A stretch of DNA of 44,996 nt from Mucilaginibacter psychrotolerans (lineage in GTDB: Bacteria; Bacteroidota; Bacteroidia; Sphingobacteriales; Sphingobacteriaceae): positions 1 through 44,996 of the forward strand of contig NZ_SOZE01000043.1 of the NCBI RefSeq assembly GCF_004519315.1, read 5' to 3'. A model generated the notes under the pieces. That model did not search any database and was not told where the DNA came from. It saw nothing but the letters and a program-made list of their open reading frames with translations. The position numbers were made by a program, and so were the translations under genes. Positions 15,020 to 22,259 of the stretch are shown here, piece after piece; the first letter of the stretch is position 1, and every line of letters starts with the position of its first letter.

Positions 15020-15553
15020 ATGAGAAAAGCATATTTAGCAATAGCCCTTTTAATAACCAGTATTACCGCGTTTGCGCAGGTTAAAAATAACGTTACCAAA
15101 TCGTCCATCACCTTCAAGATAAAAAACCTTGGTATTTATACGGGCGGCAAGTTGGGCACCATGCAGGCCAACGTATCTTTCGACCCGGCAAAACTGGCTG
15201 AAAGCAACATAGAGGCCGTTGCCGATGCAACCACGCTCAATACCGAAAACGAGATGCGTGATAACCACATTAAAAACCAAGACTTTTTCGATGTGGCCAA
15301 ATACCCTAAGATAATCATGTCTTCGGTATCCTTCACCCGCAAAAACGCAAGTAATTACGTGGGCCGCTTCAACCTCACTATTAAGGATAAAACCAAGCAG
15401 GTAGATGTGCCTTTTAGCTACGTACCAACCGCAACCGGCGCCAACTTAAAGGGCAGCTTTAAAATAAACCGTAGCGATTTTGGCATTGGTGGCAGCGCCC
15501 TTACCCTGGCCGATGAAGCAATAATTACTATTGAGGTAGAAACAGCCAACTAG
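15020..15553 (+). CDS. YceI-family periplasmic protein
   Basis: A 177-residue secreted protein. Residues 1-19 form a signal peptide ending AFAQ. The remainder is the lipocalin-like YceI domain: SSITFKIKNLGIYTGGKLGT, the DATTLNTENEMRDNHIKNQDFFDV segment, KYPKIIMSSVSF, the INRSDFGIG turn and IEVETAN at the end. Known members bind polyisoprenoid or other lipid chains. A second YceI protein is encoded at 35062-35616. It lies 109 bases behind the porin gene and is probably independently expressed. Confidence 0.9.
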   Translation: MRKAYLAIALLITSITAFAQVKNNVTKSSITFKIKNLGIYTGGKLGTMQANVSFDPAKLAESNIEAVADATTLNTENEMRDNHIKNQDFFDVAKYPKIIMSSVSFTRKNASNYVGRFNLTIKDKTKQVDVPFSYVPTATGANLKGSFKINRSDFGIGGSALTLADEAIITIEVETAN

Positions 15554-15636
15554 GTACCCCAATACTTAACAATAATTTAACTGTAGCCTGTGCCGGTGCG
15601 GGCAAATCATTCATATACAAAGCGTAACTTTGCTGT

Positions 15637-16701
15637 ATGAATTTGCGCGTACTGGTCCTAATTAACTCGGCGGCGGTGGCCATTAGCCTTTCGGCGGTAA
15701 ACTATTACTTCCAGCATAAATGGTACGATATGATGATAACCTTTTTGGTTACGCTGATAAGCAGCTACATCGTATTTTACTACCTTATAGAGAAATACAT
15801 CTACTCTAAAATAAAACTCATCTACAAACTTATCCATAACCTTAAGCTTGGCCGCGACCTGCGCGATGCCTTGGGCGAGCACGTAAGCGCTAACCCAATA
15901 AAAGATGTGGAAGAAGAGGTTAAAGAATGGGCCCGCCTTAAAAAAATAGAGGTAGATGACCTGAAGAAGCAGGAGCGTTTCCGCCGAGATTTCCTCTCGA
16001 ATATCTCGCACGAATTCAAGACCCCTTTGTTCGCCATACAAGGCTACATAGAAGCCCTGCAGGACGATGACTTTGAGGACAAGGAAATGGCCACTAACTT
16101 TCTTGAAAAGGCCTCTAAAAATGTAGACCGGTTAAGTTACCTGATCAAAGATCTGGACGAAATATCTAAGCTGGAATCGGGAGAGATACCTATAAACTAC
16201 ACCAAATTCAAAATAAACGATCTGGTTAAAGAGGTTTTCGAATCGTTGGAACTGAAGGCCAAACAGCACCATATCAAACTTACTTTCAAACAAAAATACG
16301 ACGAGGGTATCTACGTAAATGCCGACCGGGAGAAGATAAGGCAGGTACTGGTAAACCTGATAGACAATTCTTTTAAGTACGGCAAAGAAGGCGGCGAAAC
16401 CGCAGTAAGCATCTTTACCCTGCACGAGCAGGTGCTGGTAGAAGTTACAGATGACGGCATGGGGATAGAGGAAAAGTTCCTGCCGCGCCTTTTCGAGCGT
16501 TTTTTCCGTACCGATACAAGCCGTTCGCGGCAAATAGGCGGTTCGGGTCTTGGCCTGGCCATCGTAAAACATATTATAGAGGCGCACCAACAAACGATAA
16601 ACGTGCGGAGTACTGAGAGCCTGGGGTCTACATTCGGGTTTACGCTGCAAAAAACCAAGCAAATACTGCCTTTTCCAAACATACCAGTGTTAAAAAGTTA
16701 A
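15637..16701 (+). CDS. PhoR-like sensor histidine kinase
   Basis: A 354-residue membrane kinase. Two helices (about 4-24 and 33-52) enclose a very short loop, so it probably senses through the membrane or a partner rather than through a periplasmic domain. A linker (60-115) leads to HisKA with His125 in FLSNISHEFKTPLFAIQGY. The HATPase domain has NLIDNSFKYG, DDGMGIEEKF and GGSGLGLAIVKH. The next genes are a DUF47/PhoU-like protein and a PiT transporter, so phosphate sensing is likely. No response regulator is adjacent, unlike usual phoBR. TAACTTTG (15625-15632) lies only 4 bases before the ATG, suggesting a leaderless message if it is used. Confidence 0.88.
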   Translation: MNLRVLVLINSAAVAISLSAVNYYFQHKWYDMMITFLVTLISSYIVFYYLIEKYIYSKIKLIYKLIHNLKLGRDLRDALGEHVSANPIKDVEEEVKEWARLKKIEVDDLKKQERFRRDFLSNISHEFKTPLFAIQGYIEALQDDDFEDKEMATNFLEKASKNVDRLSYLIKDLDEISKLESGEIPINYTKFKINDLVKEVFESLELKAKQHHIKLTFKQKYDEGIYVNADREKIRQVLVNLIDNSFKYGKEGGETAVSIFTLHEQVLVEVTDDGMGIEEKFLPRLFERFFRTDTSRSRQIGGSGLGLAIVKHIIEAHQQTINVRSTESLGSTFGFTLQKTKQILPFPNIPVLKS

Positions 16702-16749
16702 CATTAAATTAACATTGCAACCGTACCTTTACACCAAATACATAAAATA

Positions 16750-17400
16750 ATGTCACTTAACAGTATCTTCCAGTACTTCGTCCCAAAAGATAAAAAAGTT
16801 TTCTTCCCATTATTTGAGCAGGCCGCAAGCAATGTAGTAGCAATGGCAACTATTTTGGTAGAAGCTGTTAACAGCACCAACGCGGCCACACAGGAAGAGC
16901 TGTTTAGGCAGATAGACAAACTGGAGAACAAAGGCGACGAGCTTACCCATCAGATATACCTGGAGCTTGGCAAAAATTTTATAACCCCTTTTGATAGGGA
17001 AGATATACACGCGCTGGCTACTGCTATTGACGATGTAGCCGATTATATACATGGCGCGGCCAACCGAATGGCTCTTTACAAGATAGATGATTTTAACGAA
17101 CATATACGTAAGCTATCTGATTTGATACTACAGGCTGCAGGCGATCTGGAGAAAGCAGTGCGCGAACTGAAAGATCTGCGCAACGTACGCGCCATAGCCG
17201 ATTCGTGCATACGCATAAACAGCGTAGAGAACCAGGCCGATTACGTTTTCGACCGTGCCGTGGCCGATTTGTTTTTGTACGAAACAGATGCCATCCGCCT
17301 GATAAAATATAAAGAGATACTGGCCGCGTTAGAAACTGCAACCGATATGTGCGAGGATGCAGCAAACGTAATGGAATCCATTTTAGTTAAAAACGCCTAA
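16750..17400 (+). CDS. DUF47 (PhoU-like) phosphate transport accessory protein
   Basis: A 216-residue all-helical protein of the DUF47/PhoU_div family, which typically sits next to PiT transporters and is thought to control them. Visible are FVPKDKKVFFPLFEQAASNV, the acidic KLENKGDELTHQIYLEL and FITPFDREDIHALATAIDDV (the conserved DREDI), and the ENQADYVFDRAVADLF and EIYAALE-like C-terminal helices. Length fits. It is separated from the transporter start by 14 bases, so co-transcription is near certain. Confidence 0.92.
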   Translation: MSLNSIFQYFVPKDKKVFFPLFEQAASNVVAMATILVEAVNSTNAATQEELFRQIDKLENKGDELTHQIYLELGKNFITPFDREDIHALATAIDDVADYIHGAANRMALYKIDDFNEHIRKLSDLILQAAGDLEKAVRELKDLRNVRAIADSCIRINSVENQADYVFDRAVADLFLYETDAIRLIKYKEILAALETATDMCEDAANVMESILVKNA

Positions 17401-17414
17401 CAAAAACCCATTAA

Positions 17415-18446
17415 ATGGTTACCACCTTATTAGTTGTCGTAGTTTGCCTTGCGATTATTTTCGATTTTATCAATGGTTTTCACGATGCAGCCAACTCCAT
17501 AGCAACCATCGTTTCCACAAAGGTACTTACGCCTTTCCAGGCGGTGCTCTGGGCTGCTTTCTTTAATTTCCTGGCGTATATAGCTGTAAGGTACTGGGGT
17601 TTCCACGGCGGCAACTTCGAAGTGGCCAACACCGTTGCTAAAACTGTACTTACCCAATTCATTACTATGCAGGTAGTATTTGCCGGCCTTTGCGCCGCCA
17701 TTACCTGGAATTTAATTACCTGGTGGTTTGGTATTCCTTCCAGCTCGTCACACACGTTGATAGGTGGCTTTGCCGGTGCTGGTATGACAAACGCCATGTT
17801 TATGGGAGTAAACGCCTTCACGGCGGTAAACGCCAAGGTTGTTTTAACCACTATTGCTTATATATTCCTTGCACCGTTTATTGGTTTGATTATTGCCTAC
17901 ATCATTACTATTTTCATACTTAATATTTGCCGCAACGCAAAGCCTTCAAAAGCCGAGAAGTGGTTTAAAACAGGCCAGTTGATTTCGTCGGCTGCGCTAA
18001 GCTTTGCCCACGGGGGTAACGATGCCCAAAAGGTAATGGGTATCATTTATGTAGCGCTGCTTTCATCAAATGTTATAATCAAAGGCGCGCCAATGCCAAA
18101 CTGGATACCTATTTGCTGCTATAGTGCCATAGCGCTGGGTACTATGAGCGGCGGTTGGAAGATTGTTAAAACCATGGGTACAAAAATCACCAAAGTTACC
18201 CCGCTTGAGGGCGTTGCCGCAGAAAGTGCCGGCGCGGTTACCCTGTTCATTACCGAAAGCTTTGGCATACCGGTTTCTACCACACACACCATCACGGGTT
18301 CTATCATTGGCGTGGGCCTTACCAAAAGGGTATCGGCAGTACGCTGGGGCGTTACCATAAATCTGGTATGGGCCTGGATTATTACTATTCCAATCTCCGC
18401 TTTATTGGCCGGGCTGGTATTTGCTTTAGTAAGGGCAATATCGTAA
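17415..18446 (+). CDS. Inorganic phosphate transporter (PiT family)
   Basis: A 343-residue polytopic membrane protein with about ten hydrophobic helices. Both PiT signature repeats are present: DFINGFHDAANSIATIVSTK at the N-terminus, and a mirrored one around FAHGGNDAQKVMGI. Two further half-repeats, WFGIPSSSSHTLIGGFAGAG and SFGIPVSTTHTITGSIIGVG, mark the inverted duplication. The family moves phosphate with H+ or Na+. It is the last gene of the kinase-DUF47-PiT cluster. Bacterial members are often named pitA, but I do not assign a symbol. Confidence 0.93.
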   Translation: MVTTLLVVVVCLAIIFDFINGFHDAANSIATIVSTKVLTPFQAVLWAAFFNFLAYIAVRYWGFHGGNFEVANTVAKTVLTQFITMQVVFAGLCAAITWNLITWWFGIPSSSSHTLIGGFAGAGMTNAMFMGVNAFTAVNAKVVLTTIAYIFLAPFIGLIIAYIITIFILNICRNAKPSKAEKWFKTGQLISSAALSFAHGGNDAQKVMGIIYVALLSSNVIIKGAPMPNWIPICCYSAIALGTMSGGWKIVKTMGTKITKVTPLEGVAAESAGAVTLFITESFGIPVSTTHTITGSIIGVGLTKRVSAVRWGVTINLVWAWIITIPISALLAGLVFALVRAIS

Positions 18447-18487
18447 TATTGTTTTATTGGCAGCACTTTTGCATACAAGTAAGCACT

Positions 18488-19210
18488 ATGAAAAAAACTC
18501 TCCTGTTTATCCCGTTCATTTTTATACTATTTTCCGGCTGCGATACGCTTAGTCAGGTTGCGCAAAGCACTGTGCAACAACTTGGCAACCCAAGCACCCT
18601 GGAGATTGCCAACGGACTTAAACAGGCTTTGGAGATAGGCACGGGTAAAAGCTCAGATCAGTTATCGGTTACCGATGGCTTTTTTGCCAATACTGCTATC
18701 AAAATTCTCTTTCCGCCCGAGGCTTTAAAGGCCGAGAAAACCCTGCGCAGCATAGGCTTAGGAAAGTTGGCAGATAATGTAATATTATCGCTCAACCGAG
18801 CTGCCGAGGATGCAGCCAAAGAAGCTAAGCCTATTTTTGTTAACGCCATAAAGCAAATGACCATTCAGGATGTTACCAATATATTGTTAGGTAACCAGGA
18901 TGCTGCTACCCAATACTTCAAACGCACCACCACGCAGCAGCTTGCGGCAAGCTTTAGGCCGGTAATACAAAACAGCCTGAATAAGGTTGGCGCAACCAAA
19001 TACTATAGTGACGCTGCTACGGCATATAATAAAGTCCCCTTCGTAAGTAAAATAAACCCCGATATAACCGATTACGTTACCCAGCGCGCTATAGATGGTT
19101 TATTTGTGGAGATTGCTAAGGAAGAAATCAGCATCCGCCAAAACCTATCGGCACGTACTACGCCACTGCTTCAAAAAGTGTTCGGTTATTACGACAAGAA
19201 TAAGAAGTAG
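18488..19210 (+). CDS. DUF4197 lipoprotein
   Basis: A 240-residue protein starting at ATG 18488; the frame is open upstream but enters the PiT gene. Residues 1-18 plus a lipobox (FSGC) mark a lipoprotein. The mature part has the DUF4197 landmarks: LKQALEIGTGKSSDQLS, DGFFANTAIKILFPPEA, LNRAAEDAAKEAKPIFVNAI, a QDATxYF-like GNQDAATQYFKR and VTQRAIDGLFVEIAKEE. Members are helical, envelope-located and of unknown function. It follows the PiT gene by 41 bases. Confidence 0.9.
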   Translation: MKKTLLFIPFIFILFSGCDTLSQVAQSTVQQLGNPSTLEIANGLKQALEIGTGKSSDQLSVTDGFFANTAIKILFPPEALKAEKTLRSIGLGKLADNVILSLNRAAEDAAKEAKPIFVNAIKQMTIQDVTNILLGNQDAATQYFKRTTTQQLAASFRPVIQNSLNKVGATKYYSDAATAYNKVPFVSKINPDITDYVTQRAIDGLFVEIAKEEISIRQNLSARTTPLLQKVFGYYDKNKK

Positions 19211-19295
19211 CAAGGATAGGTTCCTTGCTTAGAGTACTCTATGCGCGATATCTTCAGATTGCTTTCCTCTTAAACTAGGTTTTACAATCCCTTGC

Positions 19296-19403
19296 CTACC
19301 TAAATGGCACAACAGCAAAAAGCGCAATAAGCAATAATAATATCGAGATTAGCAAGAGGGTAAATGTGTAGCCCTTTAAGATAGGTTGTTTTGCGTGCGG
19401 CAT
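19296..19403 (-). CDS. Possible single-helix membrane peptide, 35 aa
   Basis: A short minus-strand frame (ATG 19403, TAG 19296) reads MPHAKQPILKGYTFTLLLIS and continues with a run of Leu, Ile, Ala and Val to VVPFR. It has a positively charged start followed by one hydrophobic helix of about 20 residues, then a basic end, which is the look of small membrane proteins. It is the only feature of coding type in a 506-base gap. No homology is recognised, so it could be chance. Confidence 0.35.
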   Translation of the reverse strand: MPHAKQPILKGYTFTLLLISILLLLIALFAVVPFR

Positions 19404-19621
19404 CGTTATAATTGTTTCCAAAATTATTACGCAGCTATTAACGCAAGCGCAACAAGAGTTATAACATTATTCCGGGCAGATTGCTTTACTCGCCGATAAA
19501 ATTGATCTATTTATCATTGTCAAGTAAAATGAGACGTGGCTTGCACAACATTTTGGACAATTATTTCGTTTAACAAGTCGTAGGCGCAACCCGCGCTTAC
19601 ATTGTGATAAGGTTTAGGTTG

Positions 19622-19662
19622 AAAGTCCCGGGCAGCGAGTGCTCCGGGGCTTTTATTTTTTT
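19622..19662 (+). terminator. Orphan intrinsic terminator or attenuator
   Basis: AAAGTCCCGG (19622-19631) pairs with CCGGGGCTTT (19644-19653, one G-T pair), followed by a T-rich run. The nearest plus-strand gene upstream ends 412 bases earlier, and the next gene starts 55 bases later. It may end a small RNA or attenuate the GreA-like gene. The rest of 19211-19716 shows no gene apart from the small minus frame. Confidence 0.7.
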
Positions 19663-19716
19663 AGGGGCTTTGTATGTGGCATACATTTACCATCTTCGTT
19701 TTTTTGAGGATAATAG

Positions 19717-20169
19717 ATGAGCGATATTAAAGAGCAGTTGTATGCACTATGCATTACTTACGTACGCACTCGAATGCACGCCGCAGAGCAGGCGATAGCC
19801 GAAGCGCAGCAAAGCGCTAATAATGACACCAAGAGCAGCGCAGGCGACAAGTACGAAACCGGGCGGGAGATGGCCCAGCAAGAAACAAACCGTAACCTTA
19901 GTCAGCTAAATGAGGCCAACAAGCTAATGGTCGCCCTGCAACAAATAAGTGCTGTCGGCAAAGCCGTAACAGCAGAAGCAGGCAGTTTGGTAACTACCAA
20001 TAATGGAGCGTTTTACATTGCCATAAGCGCAGGCAGTTTACAATTGAATGGAATGCATTATTTTGCCGTGTCGCCGGCATCGCCTATCGGGATGCAGTTG
20101 AAAGGCAAAAGTGCCGGCGATAAATTCGCCCTGAACGGGAAAAATTACGTGATTGAGGCCGTTTCCTGA
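19717..20169 (+). CDS. GreA/GreB-like protein (often misnamed 3-oxoacyl-ACP synthase)
   Basis: A 150-residue protein. The first half is a predicted coiled coil with AEAQQSANNDTKSSAGDKYE and TGREMAQQETNRNLSQL, the GreA-type hairpin signature (SSAGDKYETGR). The second half resembles the GreA/B C-terminal domain, with FYIAISAGSLQL and the ending SPIGMQLKGKSAGDKFALNG. Gre factors enter the RNA polymerase secondary channel and stimulate transcript cleavage. Whether this divergent Bacteroidota version does so is not known: the acidic tip residues of the hairpin are not clearly in place. From memory, such proteins are often automatically labelled 3-oxoacyl-ACP synthase, which the sequence does not support. 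Confidence 0.75.
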   Translation: MSDIKEQLYALCITYVRTRMHAAEQAIAEAQQSANNDTKSSAGDKYETGREMAQQETNRNLSQLNEANKLMVALQQISAVGKAVTAEAGSLVTTNNGAFYIAISAGSLQLNGMHYFAVSPASPIGMQLKGKSAGDKFALNGKNYVIEAVS

Positions 20170-20226
20170 AAAAAACGGTGCAAAACGCGGCTATTTTCAA
20201 AATAAAGAGGATAGATTGATAAATTA

Positions 20227-20259
20227 TTGTACAAGTGATTAATATCTATTCTATATTTG
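20227..20259 (+). promoter_or_regulatory. Promoter candidate of the RRM protein gene
   Basis: TTG (20227-20229), a 22-base spacer and TATATTTG (20252-20259). Transcription would start near 20266, giving a 50-base A/T-rich leader before the ATG, which could respond to temperature (inference). Confidence 0.5.
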
Positions 20260-20314
20260 ATGTAAACAAATAAAATGACAGGACAAAAACTGCTCATACT
20301 AAACTAATTTTTTG

Positions 20315-20719
20315 ATGAACATATTCGTAGGAAGCCTTCCGTACTCATTAGAGGAAGCAGATTTAAAAGAGCTTTTTGAAGCTTATGGTGAAGTAACCAC
20401 CGTTAAAATTATTATTGACAGAGAATCCGGCCGTAGCAAAGGGTTCGGGTTTGTTGAAATGTCTGACGATGAGGCTGCTCAAAAAGCAATATCTGGCCTT
20501 AATGGTTCGCAGGTTGCAGGCCGCAATATTGCGGTTAGCCAGGCTGAGGACAAAAAACCAGGCGATCGCAGAAGCGGTGGCGGTGGCGGCGGTTACAGCG
20601 GCGGTGGTAACCGTGGCGGCGGTGGCGGCGGCTACTCAAGAGACAGTAGAGGTGGCAGCGGCGGTGGCGGCGGCTACTCAAAAGATAGCAGAGGCGGCGG
20701 CGGCGGTAGCCGTTGGTAG
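20315..20719 (+). CDS. Glycine-rich RRM RNA-binding protein
   Basis: A 134-residue protein starting at ATG 20315 (the preceding TTG is in frame but unlikely). One RRM domain occupies about 1-80, with RNP2 IFVGSL and RNP1 KGFGFVEM. It is followed by a Gly/Ser/Arg/Tyr tail of RGG/SGGGG type (GGGGYSRDSRGGSGGGGGYS). Such proteins are abundant RNA chaperones in cyanobacteria and Bacteroidota and often cold-regulated. The tail is encoded by near-identical DNA units (about 20624-20665 and 20660-20698), so it can vary in length by slippage. A terminator follows at 20736. Confidence 0.92.
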   Translation: MNIFVGSLPYSLEEADLKELFEAYGEVTTVKIIIDRESGRSKGFGFVEMSDDEAAQKAISGLNGSQVAGRNIAVSQAEDKKPGDRRSGGGGGGYSGGGNRGGGGGGYSRDSRGGSGGGGGYSKDSRGGGGGSRW

Positions 20720-20735
20720 TTCTTTAAGGCTTTGG

Positions 20736-20773
20736 CAAAGCACCGTTTCAACCGGTGCTTTGCTATTGTTTTT
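20736..20773 (+). terminator. Intrinsic terminator after the RRM gene
   Basis: CAAAGCACCG (20736-20745) pairs with CGGTGCTTTG (20753-20762), followed by CTATTGTTTTT. Confidence 0.85.
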
Positions 20774-20928
20774 CAATTGCACGCTTTCATATAGTTTGGT
20801 GGCGTGATTTTGTGTATCTTACTTTTTTGTTTGTGTTTCGTGCGCTGGTCCTAATAGCGTATTCATGTTGTGAGTAAGCGTTAAAGCCTGAAAAAAACTG
20901 CCCTTGCGCTTACTTCGTTCATCGGAGT

Positions 20929-21436
20929 ATGAGAGCGATTTGCACCATTGCTGTTTTTTTACTCGCTACCTTGAGCTGTGTGCACAACAGCCCTGTTGAA
21001 AGGGTAGACATTAAGCGGTTTGCCGGTAACTGGTATTTGCTTTATTCCATCCCCACCATATTTGATAAAGGTAGACGCGAAACTACTACCGCCTACAACT
21101 GGAACGCAGATAAGCAATATTGCGATTTGCTAACAACCTGCAAAAAAAAAGATGGGGCAACACAATCGTAAAATCGAAACTTTTCCAGGTAGAAGGCACC
21201 AACAACGCTGAGAGGAAAGCGCAGTTTTTGTAGCCCTTCGAAGTAGATTGCCGGATATTTGGCCTTGCCGACGATTACGCTTGCGTGGTAGTTGGCCATC
21301 CCGCTCATGAGTTTCTCTTCATTAGGAGCCGCAAACCCGGCATCGACAAAAAAACGATGATGTATTGGTAGGGAAGTGTAAAGATATGGGCTGCCCGATA
21401 GAAAAGCTGATGTCGCAAAAACATAGTGGCAGTTAA
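20929..21436 (+). pseudogene. Decayed Blc-type lipocalin gene
   Basis: The first 80 residues (20929-21171) encode a signal/lipobox-like start (TLSC), then VDIKRFAGNWYLLYSIPTIF, the lipocalin GxW motif of outer-membrane Blc proteins. After KKKDG the homology jumps to another frame: GNTIVKSKLFQVEGTNNAER and KAQFL, an in-frame TAG where a Trp codon is expected, then PFEV, FGLADDYACVVVGHPAHEFL and IRSRKPGIDKKT. A second shift leads to VGKCKDMG...PIEKLMSQKHSGS and a stop at 21436. Two frameshifts and one nonsense mutation make it non-functional. The decay looks recent because the remnants are still well readable. Confidence 0.85.
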
Positions 21437-21548
21437 ATTACGAGGTGCAGCAGCGCTTGCGCAATTTACCGCCACAAAATGCGTTGTTGGGTGAAAGCTG
21501 ATTAGGGGCTTTGATAGTTTTTATTATTTTTGTCGAAAATATAAACCG

Positions 21549-22112
21549 ATGAGCGAACTCATTAAAAAACAAGTAGCTGATGCAAAAGCTTTGATGGAAA
21601 AGGCAATTGCGCACACAGATAGCGAATTATTAAAAATCCGTGCAGGCAAGGCAAACCCAAGCATGTTGGATGATATCCATGTTGATTACTACGGCACGCC
21701 CACCCCGCTTAGCCAGGTAGGCAGCGTAAACACGCCTGATGCCCGTACCATAGTTGTACAACCATGGGAGAAAAACCTTTTGCCGCTAATAGAGAAAGCC
21801 ATTAAAGAAGCTAATTTGGGCGTTAACCCGCAGAATGATGGCATCATCATCCGCATAAACGTACCACCGCTTACAGAAGAACGCCGCCGCGATTTGGTTA
21901 AAAAAGCAAAAGGCGAAGCCGAAACCGGCAAAGTAGCCGTGCGCAACATACGCAAGGATGCTAATGAGAAAATAAAGAAACTGAAAACAGAAGGTGTTTC
22001 TGAAGATGAGATAAAAGTTGGCGAAGCCGAAGTGCAGAAACTTACCGATGCCTACATCATAAAAGTAGATCAGCTTTCGGATGCTAAAGAAAAAGATATC
22101 ATGACGGTTTAA
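21549..22112 (+). CDS. frr: Ribosome recycling factor
   Basis: A 187-residue RRF that, with EF-G, splits post-termination ribosomes. Diagnostic segments are LLKIRAGKANPSMLDDIHVD, YYGTPTPLSQVGSVNTPDAR, WEKNLLPLIEKAIKEANLGV, PPLTEERRRDLVKKAKGEAE and VRNIRKDANEKIKKLK. Length is normal. TATTTTTG at 21525-21532, 16 bases before ATG, is a candidate -7 box with no clear -33. Usually adjacent to pyrH, but separated here by 11 kb. A terminator follows at 22134. Confidence 0.97.
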   Translation: MSELIKKQVADAKALMEKAIAHTDSELLKIRAGKANPSMLDDIHVDYYGTPTPLSQVGSVNTPDARTIVVQPWEKNLLPLIEKAIKEANLGVNPQNDGIIIRINVPPLTEERRRDLVKKAKGEAETGKVAVRNIRKDANEKIKKLKTEGVSEDEIKVGEAEVQKLTDAYIIKVDQLSDAKEKDIMTV

Positions 22113-22133
22113 GTTTTTTAACTGTTTAAAAGT

Positions 22134-22169
22134 AAAGGGAATGGCCAGTGAGGTTATTCCCTTTTTTTT
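22134..22169 (+). terminator. Intrinsic terminator after frr
   Basis: AAAGGGAAT (22134-22142) pairs with ATTCCCTTT (22156-22164), followed by a further T-run. Confidence 0.85.
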
Positions 22170-22259
22170 CTACGGTTAATCTCGAGCAAGTTACCGCATT
22201 GTCAAATTAAAGTGGATGAGCTTCTTAGCCATTCCCTTTTTTTAGTTTTGCAGCACAGC

